A stretch of DNA of 6,125 bases. Source: Planctomycetota bacterium (GTDB lineage: Bacteria > Planctomycetota > Planctomycetia > Planctomycetales > Planctomycetaceae). The notes beneath the pieces are model-generated. The model was not told the DNA's origin. It was given only the letters and a program-made list of their open reading frames with translations, and did not search any database. Below, in pieces: positions 1-6,125 of the stretch; the first letter of the stretch is position 1; every line of letters begins with the position of its first letter. The position numbers and the translations under genes are program-made. The DNA lies in NCBI GenBank assembly GCA_024278285.1, contig JAJRTM010000156.1, positions 1-6,125 of the forward strand, in the 5' to 3' direction.

Positions 1-1931
1 GAATCAAATTTTCGATACTGCAATTTAACACTGATTTCAATCGGAGCCTTAATATCTTCCGGCAGTTCAAACTGATAATGCACCGTTTGAGCGCTGCCCG
101 GTCCGATTTGATGATTGTAAAGTGGCGTGAAAATATCTTGCGGATTTCTGCGTTCAATTCGGTTGCCATCTTTATCGAGTAGGAAAACATTCACAAAATG
201 CGCCCACGGATCGACTCGGCGGTTATCATCCAACGCGCCGCTGCGTCCGATGATTTTCCCGCCACTGGATATTGTCACATCAAGCCAAATCTGGTTCGAA
301 TCGGTTGTCCCTTGCGTAAAATGATGCCCCATTTCCCGTAACGCGCGCAGGACCGTTTCCATCACATAAGTTTTCCCTGGTTCCAAGGTCGGTAACAAGG
401 GACGCAGCGGTGCTTGAAGCGGGGCATCAATTGTGTTCCCTTTTTTAATCCCGAAAATATCAACACGCATCACATTGTTTTTTAAGAATTGGCGATGAGA
501 TTCGATTACCTCCGGTTTATCTCTTAACCATGCCAATGCGGTATTGGCTGAGGGGAACAGATGATCGTGTGCTTTCAGGATACCGCTGTCATCGAAATAA
601 TCGGAACCGAAATCGTTTGATTCAATCAATGGTAAATGGCAATCGTTGCAGTTCTTTTCCGCTTGCTTTGGATAATAAAAGCTGCGGGCGCTATGCCCGG
701 AAATACCACTGAGCAGGAAGGAATCGTAATGATCCTGCGCTCTTAAAAACTTTTTGTAATGGGTCAACTGTCCCGGCAAGTTCACTTTATGACAAACCGA
801 ACAGAACTCTGTCGTTTTATGCAACGGCTTCAAAAATGTTTTATTGTGCATCGCCGGTTTTGCTTTCACCAGTTGATGGTTAATCCATTGGAGAATTGGA
901 TTATCGCTGTAAGCAAATGGATAATGCAGCGGTTCTTCAATCGTGTAATCTCCATTTCCTTTCACACTGTTAACATGCGTAATCGAATGACACGACGTAC
1001 AAGTGATACCAGCACGAGCGGTCACGTGATTAATGTCATCAAATTGCGGATCATCAAACGCGCCACTGAAAAAAGGTACCGGATCGTGGCAGCCTGCACA
1101 AAGGCGAGAGGTTTGAATCGACCCGTCCCGCTTCAATAAAACCTCTCTTGTTTCGCGAATTGAAGCCAGGTAGACAGGGTTGTTGAACGAACTCAAATGA
1201 TGAACGCTGTCTTTCCAACCGGCGTGGACATCGGCATGACAAGCCTTGCAATACTCGTCCATCATCAGCGCTTTGGCAGGAATGAATTTCCCGGTGGTCG
1301 TGCGCACGGGAGAAGGCTCAAAATATTTCGCTTCAGATTGTGGGCCGGTCACATTCCATTGACGTGGATCTTGCGAGTGCATCACAAACATAACGAGCAT
1401 CGTAGCCGCGACAACTGCCAGGTAATTGAATCCCTGTCGCCATTTTATTTTCGGTCCTACCTGACGATGCAGCCAGTACATCCAAAGTACGACCAACGGA
1501 GTTATTACGTGTAACCAATAGGTAAAGCTGCGCAGTGAGGGCGTTTTTAATTCAAACAGGCCAGAAATTCGCACCAATAAAATACCACTGATTAACATTG
1601 TCAGGCTGATCGTCAATAACGCATAACCAACATAAACGGTGCGGCGTTTTTTTCGATTTTTCGTATTGAGAAAATGAACGAAGGTAAAGGCTATAAACGG
1701 AACCAGGAACAAAAGCCCCAGCAGAATGTGAAACAGAAACATGATCTGATAGAAATAGTTTTGATAAAGTTGTTCCGAGAACCATTCCATCGTCGTGATA
1801 CTGACCAGATACAACGAATTGGCAACCAGAATGGCAACCAACGCCAGCACAAACAAATACAGCGACCGCAAACGCGGCCCAATCGCAGCCACATTTCGCC
1901 GTTTCGCTGGAGGAGCAGAGGAGGTGTTCAT
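1..1931 (-). CDS. Membrane-anchored multiheme cytochrome c (five CxxCH) with b-type-like helical domain, 3' end missing
   Basis: The frame runs unbroken from ATG at 1931 to the left edge; 643 residues are visible and no stop is reached. Residues 24-44, 63-88, 98-121, 139-156 and 169-185 are five hydrophobic helices. Basic loops (KNRKKRR at 91-97; K161, K163, R165) put the N-terminus in the cytoplasm and the rest outside. His68 and His86 in helix 2 and His141 and His155 in helix 4 could ligate two b hemes. Five c-heme motifs follow at 228 (CKACH), 278 (CAGCH), 311 (CTSCH), 377 (CSVCH) and 428 (CNDCH); all ten cysteines of the visible protein lie in them. The first motif, followed by W239, S242 and H244, resembles cytochrome c554-type domains. 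Residues about 519-643 are heme-free and beta-rich. The likely role is electron transfer between membrane quinones and periplasmic partners; the substrate is unknown. No clear Shine-Dalgarno site precedes the ATG. Confidence 0.93.
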   Translation of the reverse strand, partial: MNTSSAPPAKRRNVAAIGPRLRSLYLFVLALVAILVANSLYLVSITTMEWFSEQLYQNYFYQIMFLFHILLGLLFLVPFIAFTFVHFLNTKNRKKRRTVYVGYALLTISLTMLISGILLVRISGLFELKTPSLRSFTYWLHVITPLVVLWMYWLHRQVGPKIKWRQGFNYLAVVAATMLVMFVMHSQDPRQWNVTGPQSEAKYFEPSPVRTTTGKFIPAKALMMDEYCKACHADVHAGWKDSVHHLSSFNNPVYLASIRETREVLLKRDGSIQTSRLCAGCHDPVPFFSGAFDDPQFDDINHVTARAGITCTSCHSITHVNSVKGNGDYTIEEPLHYPFAYSDNPILQWINHQLVKAKPAMHNKTFLKPLHKTTEFCSVCHKVNLPGQLTHYKKFLRAQDHYDSFLLSGISGHSARSFYYPKQAEKNCNDCHLPLIESNDFGSDYFDDSGILKAHDHLFPSANTALAWLRDKPEVIESHRQFLKNNVMRVDIFGIKKGNTIDAPLQAPLRPLLPTLEPGKTYVMETVLRALREMGHHFTQGTTDSNQIWLDVTISSGGKIIGRSGALDDNRRVDPWAHFVNVFLLDKDGNRIERRNPQDIFTPLYNHQIGPGSAQTVHYQFELPEDIKAPIEISVKLQYRKFD

Positions 1932-1954
1932 CGGCGTCAACTACTGTTTCGTAT

Positions 1955-1986
1955 TAAGTATTATTATAAAAAATAACGATTACTTA
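1955..1986. repeat. Short AT-rich inverted repeat between the NHL and cytochrome genes
   Basis: The six-base arms at 1955-1960 (taagta) and 1981-1986 (tactta) are perfect inverted complements flanking a 20-base AT-rich interval, which itself contains a smaller TTATT/AATAA pairing. The right arm overlaps the last codons of the NHL gene. The stem is weak, has almost no G or C, and lacks a following U-run, so it is a poor terminator. It could be an operator, a processing site, or chance. Confidence 0.2.
1963..1968 (-). promoter_or_regulatory. Possible -10 element ahead of the cytochrome gene
   Basis: A perfect TATAAT lies in the 48-base gap between the NHL stop and the cytochrome ATG, about 31 bases before that ATG. 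No good -35 hexamer is found 16-18 bases upstream (the sequence there is around CCGGAT), and the gap is AT-rich, so a chance match is quite possible. If real, it would allow the cytochrome gene to be transcribed separately from the two genes before it. Confidence 0.2.
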
Positions 1987-2846
1987 TCCGGGAATTTTGA
2001 TTTCAGTTTTCCCGTTTGATCAAAAATAAATATCGATTCTGATTTTGGATCAGCCACGTAAAGTAAATTCTTATGCCAGGTTAAACCGACTGGATTTTTC
2101 AGTAAGCCGCCGGCAATGAATGCAATCGGTTTCGTCTCTTTCTCGTTTGAAGAAACTTTCCAGATCGTTTTGGCATAGCCATCTGCAATATATCGATTCC
2201 CATCTGCGTCGATGGTAAGATGATGCGAAAACTGAAACGGACGCCCGGAAATTATTACTTCTATTTTTTTCTCGGGAGTAATTCGCAAGAGCTGATTTTT
2301 TGAATGGGCAGCAACCAGTAGATTGTCCTGTTGATCGAACGCCATACCTCGCACAGGTAGCCCGGTCACAAATACTTCCGGCGAACCACCTTCTGAAGGG
2401 ATGATGAGAATCGAACGTGTTTCCAAATCGGCGACGTAAATACCTCCCTTGCTGTTTACTGCCAACGCCATCGCAATGCCTACTTTTCCTTTGGTAAGTG
2501 GAGTCGGTTTTCCTTCAGCAGAAAAGCGATAGACTTCGCGAGTGGATGAATCTCCCGCGAGTAGATTCCCATCACTATCTAACGCCAGGCAGCGGACTGC
2601 ATTAAGAGGCGTGCGAAACTTTTTTGATGCTTGGAAAAAGATCTCTTTTTTGCCATCGGAAATCTTCCAGATGCCGGGTAATTTAAGATCGGCAACGAAA
2701 ATGGTCTCCTGCTTATCGACAACAACGGCAAGTGGATACTGAAATTCTTCAGCGGTTATTGTTTTGTCACAAAGCAGCAGCACAGCCCCCACCAGGAAAA
2801 CAGGCCACCAGTTACCGAGCGGCTTTCTTTCAGTATGATATTTCAA
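1980..2846 (-). CDS. Exported six-bladed NHL-repeat beta-propeller protein
   Basis: This complete 288-residue protein starts at TTG. The TTG is preferred because the next in-frame ATG is codon 126, which would remove the signal peptide and two blades, and because a good ribosome binding site lies 9 bases upstream. Residues 1-32 look like a Sec signal peptide: basic Lys/Arg residues, a hydrophobic core at 13-25, and a likely cut after ITA at 30-32. Six repeats follow at about 37-62, 82-109, 123-149, 165-190, 207-231 and 250-276. Each has the NHL pattern of a hydrophobic-Asp turn, then a (I/L)YVAD-like strand, then a strand ending in an Ile/Trp/Tyr-rich segment (IFVADL, IYVADL, RYIADG, LYVADP). 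That accounts for nearly the whole mature protein. NHL propellers mostly bind protein, peptide or other ligands, and some are enzymes; I see no catalytic signature. It probably sits in the periplasm or at the surface and is co-transcribed with its neighbours. Confidence 0.9.
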   Translation of the reverse strand: MKYHTERKPLGNWWPVFLVGAVLLLCDKTITAEEFQYPLAVVVDKQETIFVADLKLPGIWKISDGKKEIFFQASKKFRTPLNAVRCLALDSDGNLLAGDSSTREVYRFSAEGKPTPLTKGKVGIAMALAVNSKGGIYVADLETRSILIIPSEGGSPEVFVTGLPVRGMAFDQQDNLLVAAHSKNQLLRITPEKKIEVIISGRPFQFSHHLTIDADGNRYIADGYAKTIWKVSSNEKETKPIAFIAGGLLKNPVGLTWHKNLLYVADPKSESIFIFDQTGKLKSKFPDK

Positions 2847-2852
2847 AATGAT

Positions 2853-2861
2853 GATTCCTTA
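2853..2861 (-). promoter_or_regulatory. Ribosome binding site of the NHL gene, overlapping the upstream stop codon
   Basis: On the minus strand the sequence reads TAAGGAATCATCATTTTG. TAAGGA matches the core complementary to the 3' end of 16S rRNA, its first three bases are the stop codon of the FG-GAP gene, and 9 bases separate it from the TTG start. The arrangement fixes the unusual start codon and suggests translational coupling between the two genes. Confidence 0.7.
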
Positions 2862-5800
2862 TCGTTGCTGTTCGCTCTGAGCAGGGGGAGATGAATTATT
2901 TATTGCGTTCCAAAATCTGGAACGAGACTGTAAACGATTATGATACTTAAACGCATCTTTCTGATGCGACGCCGCATGCTCAAAATCTTCTTCGGTGATA
3001 AACGGATATCGACTCATCCGATAAAATGGAAGAGGACCAACAGACTGACCATACACAGTATTCAAATCGGCGTCCTTATCCCAGCCAACATTGTACAGAA
3101 TAAAATCTCGCCGCCAGCCCGCAGGTAATGTTTCGTCAGGCGGCTCGAATCGAAGCGTCATCTCATCACCTGCTCCCATGATGACGAGACGTTCATCTTT
3201 TTCGTTGACTAACTCTCGAACGTTGCCAAACTTCGTCAAAAAACCTTGCATCGGCGGCCATTTTGATCGCCCCGATACTTCCTCATACGCATAATGATCA
3301 GGCCCAAACTGAGTGTGCGGAATGATTTGTGAGAATCCGCGATAATGTAAATCTGCATCAAGCAGTTTACACTCTGTCTGATTGAAATCAACTCGCTTTT
3401 CGTCAACTGAGTAAAAGATGTGGTCCCAGTAAAGTTCCTGCTGACTGGAAAGACGCAGGCGATAGTCGCTTGTCAGAAATGTGTCTGAAAGATCGAGTAC
3501 AATCGTTTTCGTTTTGCCCCCTGGGAAACCGGTAAACGGAATCACTTGTTCCCACTCTCCCAAAGCATTTATTACCGAAAGAGACAGCGGAGCCGGAGCA
3601 GCGATGGTTTTATTTTGCGAGATCGCGGTATTGATCGATGTATCGCTTGGCAGAATCCAGCCTGTTAAAAAGAGCTTGATTGATTTCGGATTTTCCAGTT
3701 TTCCCAAGTCGATTTCCAGATAATGATTTTCAACAACGCCCTGATAATATTTTTTTCGGAACGGTTTCGCGTATCGTTCATCCTGTTTGGAAACCAGCTC
3801 CAGTAAATCGTCGTCGTATTGATTGATGACCGAGACTGGCTTGCGGGGTGATCGAACGGTATGAATTCCAAAAGCAGCCAAGTGAGCTGGCCCGACTTTT
3901 TCGTTGGAGTAAACTTGCACATCGGCTGGATGATCAATCGCGATTAACTGGACGGTATCGAAATAAGCCGCTTCCCAAAGTTCCTCGGTTATCTGCAGGT
4001 TGTAAGTTCCGTCATGTGGTTTCAGTTGCTCGCCTTTAATGAGCAGATATTCCCACTCTCGATAAGGTGCCACTTCGCCTGATGGAGTAATCAAGCCAAT
4101 CGGAGAAGCCCAGAGTAAATCGGTCACAAACTTGTATTGGTCACCATTCCAGGCATACAAATAAGGACAGGAACCTTTGAGCGTCTGTTTCTCATAAATC
4201 CGGCTGTTCGTTTGGGGGGAAAGAATATTGACCGGGATGCCGTTCGTCCACAAAATTCGTAGTGCATCAGCTTGCGTTAGTTGACCAATTCCAAAATGTG
4301 TTACTTGCGAAGTGATAGTACGTGGCTGGTAAAGTTGCCCCGCTTTCAATTCCAGCAAAGAGCCAATCCCGTAATGATTGACCCGCCCGCTCGCTGAACG
4401 CTGATTCCCTTTAATCTGCTCGGCTCGTAAACCAATTTCCAACCAGTTGTTTTCATTGCCTCCCTGATTAGACAGAATGCGAATCGATTTGCTTTTCAGT
4501 TTATCGGGCGTTTCAACAGCACTTAGAATGCACAAATCCAAATCGCCATCTTGATCAAAATCAGAGTTTCCGACCAACTGAATGGAATCTGCCCCAAGAG
4601 AGGGAATGGGAATTGGTTGATCGAAATGCCCACGGGAATCTGCCAGAAGTAATTGGCAGGACTTCGCATCGAACGAAATAATATCAAGCCAACCATTGTA
4701 ATCGAAATCGGCCAGTTCTGTTTTATTACAGGGAGTTTTTGAAATTTGTATTGCAGCCGACAGGTTCACATTGCCCCCTGGCGAGGTTTCTGTTTTTACG
4801 ATATGAATTCCAGATGTTCCCGCCAGCAGTAAATCCCAGGACGCATTGGCATCAACATCGAATACTTGTAAATCTGAAAAAGTCCCTTTCGGCAAATTCT
4901 CAATTGGAAACTCTTTCCAACGAAAGCGACCATGCCTTAAATTTTCAAGCAAACCTAGATGCTTTACATCTTTGGTGCCAACGACAATATCCAGATCGAC
5001 ATCTCGATCCCAGTCAACAGCGACCAGCGAGTGAATCTCTATTTCATCTTGGGGAAATGCAGATTCGCTACTGATATTTTCGTACTCAAACGGCGAAAGT
5101 TGCTTCCAGAAAGAAAGTTTATTTTCAGTCGCCAGGCATAAATCCAAATCGCCATCGTGATCAAAATCGATGGGCAAAACTTTATTAACCGATGCTGTAT
5201 TATTAAGTGGTGAAGCGTTACCAACTTCAACTAAAGTTCGTTTCTTCGTTTTAGGTTCATAAATATTTTCAATCAAAGTGATGCCATCTGCTCCAATAAG
5301 GATAATGTCGAGGTCTGCATCAAATTGCGGGCCGGTTTGCAGGCGTGGATCGATGTTAGCGTCAGACGAACTGTTCTGATTCTTTTCGATATCGCTATCT
5401 AAATCGACAAGCACAAATGAAGTGGCTGGGTGTTTGAGTTGCAACTGTGTGGTTATTTCCCAAGAAGAAGTCGCCTCTTTTTGTGACCAGACACTCAGCG
5501 CATTGGGAGTCAGTGTTACGATATCTGTTTTTCCATCCAGATTAAAATCGCCTAACTGAAACGATAATACCGGCGAAGAATCTATCATCGTCTTTGCTTT
5601 GTCGGTTTTTGTGAAGGTAATCGCCAGGCTTTGCTGAGAGGGCGAATCCATTTTCTTCCATTGTTTCTGGAGCTTGGGCGAAAACTGGAACCGGATATAT
5701 TCCAACATATTTTTCGCGATTCGCCGACGGTCGCTTTGCATCGCATCTTCCGGTTTAAGCACATTAACCAGAATGCGAACATTCCGTTTGATCTGTTTCC

Positions 5801-6125
5801 AAGCAGCCGCATCTGTTTTATCATTTAACTGAGCGAGTGTTTTTTCAAGAAGTTCGTTTGCATCGAGCCGTGTCATCTTTTTGATGCTGGCAAGAAACGG
5901 CTGGATGATCTCTCGGGTTTGTTGCAAAGTATTTCTGATCGCGATCTGCTCAGCTTCGCATTGAATCAGCAATAACTCCGTCAGTAAAAACAAGTTCGCC
6001 GGTTCTAGTTGCTGGGCTTTTGATAATGCATCTATTTGCTTTTGTGTATCAACTTGATTGGCTTGCCGGTAGGCTTCAAACAGGGAAAACCACAGGGAGG
6101 GATCTTGCTGATCACGCTGGGTTGC
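2859..6125 (-). CDS. TPR / FG-GAP (VCBS) / ASPIC-UnbV composite protein, CRTAC1-like, 5' end missing
   Basis: The frame is open to the right edge, so the N-terminus lies outside; 1088 residues and a TAA stop are visible. Numbering from the edge, residues 9-55 form a TPR-like helix pair (W12, Y19, A33, A37, then LEP at 40-42), followed by more helical sequence to about 180. Seven Asp-rich FG-GAP/VCBS calcium loops follow (starting near 193, 241, 320, 371, 423, 473 and 522), e.g. DFDHDGDLD and DFDQDGDLD, enough for a seven-bladed propeller. Residues 560-634 resemble the ASPIC/UnbV domain (RSASGR, THFGIG, ALRILWTNG). Residues 651-1035 form a long region that I recall from other bacterial CRTAC1-type proteins but cannot assign to a named domain (WNGDQYKFVTD, ITEELWEAAYFD, RGFS, VIMGAGDE). 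The family is usually extracytoplasmic, but the signal peptide would lie outside the window. Biochemical function is unknown; binding or scaffolding is an inference. It is the first visible gene of the cluster. Confidence 0.9.
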   Translation of the reverse strand, partial: ATQRDQQDPSLWFSLFEAYRQANQVDTQKQIDALSKAQQLEPANLFLLTELLLIQCEAEQIAIRNTLQQTREIIQPFLASIKKMTRLDANELLEKTLAQLNDKTDAAAWKQIKRNVRILVNVLKPEDAMQSDRRRIAKNMLEYIRFQFSPKLQKQWKKMDSPSQQSLAITFTKTDKAKTMIDSSPVLSFQLGDFNLDGKTDIVTLTPNALSVWSQKEATSSWEITTQLQLKHPATSFVLVDLDSDIEKNQNSSSDANIDPRLQTGPQFDADLDIILIGADGITLIENIYEPKTKKRTLVEVGNASPLNNTASVNKVLPIDFDHDGDLDLCLATENKLSFWKQLSPFEYENISSESAFPQDEIEIHSLVAVDWDRDVDLDIVVGTKDVKHLGLLENLRHGRFRWKEFPIENLPKGTFSDLQVFDVDANASWDLLLAGTSGIHIVKTETSPGGNVNLSAAIQISKTPCNKTELADFDYNGWLDIISFDAKSCQLLLADSRGHFDQPIPIPSLGADSIQLVGNSDFDQDGDLDLCILSAVETPDKLKSKSIRILSNQGGNENNWLEIGLRAEQIKGNQRSASGRVNHYGIGSLLELKAGQLYQPRTITSQVTHFGIGQLTQADALRILWTNGIPVNILSPQTNSRIYEKQTLKGSCPYLYAWNGDQYKFVTDLLWASPIGLITPSGEVAPYREWEYLLIKGEQLKPHDGTYNLQITEELWEAAYFDTVQLIAIDHPADVQVYSNEKVGPAHLAAFGIHTVRSPRKPVSVINQYDDDLLELVSKQDERYAKPFRKKYYQGVVENHYLEIDLGKLENPKSIKLFLTGWILPSDTSINTAISQNKTIAAPAPLSLSVINALGEWEQVIPFTGFPGGKTKTIVLDLSDTFLTSDYRLRLSSQQELYWDHIFYSVDEKRVDFNQTECKLLDADLHYRGFSQIIPHTQFGPDHYAYEEVSGRSKWPPMQGFLTKFGNVRELVNEKDERLVIMGAGDEMTLRFEPPDETLPAGWRRDFILYNVGWDKDADLNTVYGQSVGPLPFYRMSRYPFITEEDFEHAASHQKDAFKYHNRLQSRSRFWNAINNSSPPAQSEQQR

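Noticed and set aside
759..1139. Plus-strand open frame of 126 codons
   Set aside because: It lies antisense to the heme domain of the cytochrome and has no recognisable protein features; the minus-strand frame carries five heme motifs and is clearly the real gene.
1691..1894. Minus-strand frame rich in Cys and Trp
   Set aside because: It is an out-of-frame reading of the cytochrome's first helices; its Cys-rich look comes from T/G-rich codons for hydrophobic residues.
2769..2780. Possible lipoprotein cysteine (LLLC, residue 26) in the NHL signal peptide
   Set aside because: The residue before Cys is Leu rather than Gly, Ala or Ser, so it does not fit a lipobox; a signal peptidase I cut after ITA is more likely.
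4739..5074. Plus-strand open frame of 111 codons
   Set aside because: It is antisense to the FG-GAP repeats, whose Asp-rich motifs are unmistakable; no ribosome site or protein features support it.
5991..5993. TTG at this position as the start of the FG-GAP gene
   Set aside because: The frame stays open for 44 more codons to the window edge and encodes a good TPR-like repeat there, with no ribosome site before this TTG.
1..6125. tRNA, rRNA, CRISPR array, transposase or recombination sites
   Set aside because: Coding sequence fills nearly the whole window; no arrays of direct repeats, terminal inverted repeats or RNA-like cloverleaf sequences were seen.

Overview
The window reads as one co-directional gene cluster on the minus strand. 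It holds three genes, two of them cut by the window edges, with gaps of only 12 and 48 bases between them. No RNA gene, insertion sequence, CRISPR array or long intergenic region was found. The moderate GC content, the weak use of Shine-Dalgarno sites, and above all the protein types (a giant FG-GAP/UnbV protein with TPR-like helices, an NHL propeller, and a membrane-anchored multiheme cytochrome c) suggest a Planctomycetota-like bacterium. Acidobacteriota or Verrucomicrobiota remain possible, because no taxonomic marker gene is present.

Layout in the direction of transcription (right to left): (1) 6125-2859, the C-terminal 1088 residues of a large protein with a TPR-like helical start, seven FG-GAP/VCBS-type calcium-loop repeats, an ASPIC/UnbV-like segment, and a C-terminal region of about 385 residues that belongs to no domain I can name. 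(2) 2846-1980, an exported 288-residue six-bladed NHL-type propeller. It starts at TTG, and its ribosome binding site overlaps the stop codon of gene 1. (3) 1931 to the left edge, at least 643 residues of a membrane protein. It has five predicted transmembrane helices with four histidines placed as in diheme b-type cytochromes, followed by a five-CxxCH cytochrome c domain and a heme-free beta-rich tail.

Inference: the products probably act at or outside the cytoplasmic membrane. Gene 3 looks like an electron conduit between the quinone pool and periplasmic c hemes, and the two propeller proteins could be binding or scaffold partners. The substrate and the direction of electron flow cannot be read from the sequence. 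The main points for follow-up are the predicted b-plus-c heme fusion, the unnamed C-terminal module of gene 1, and the linkage of two different propeller proteins to the cytochrome.
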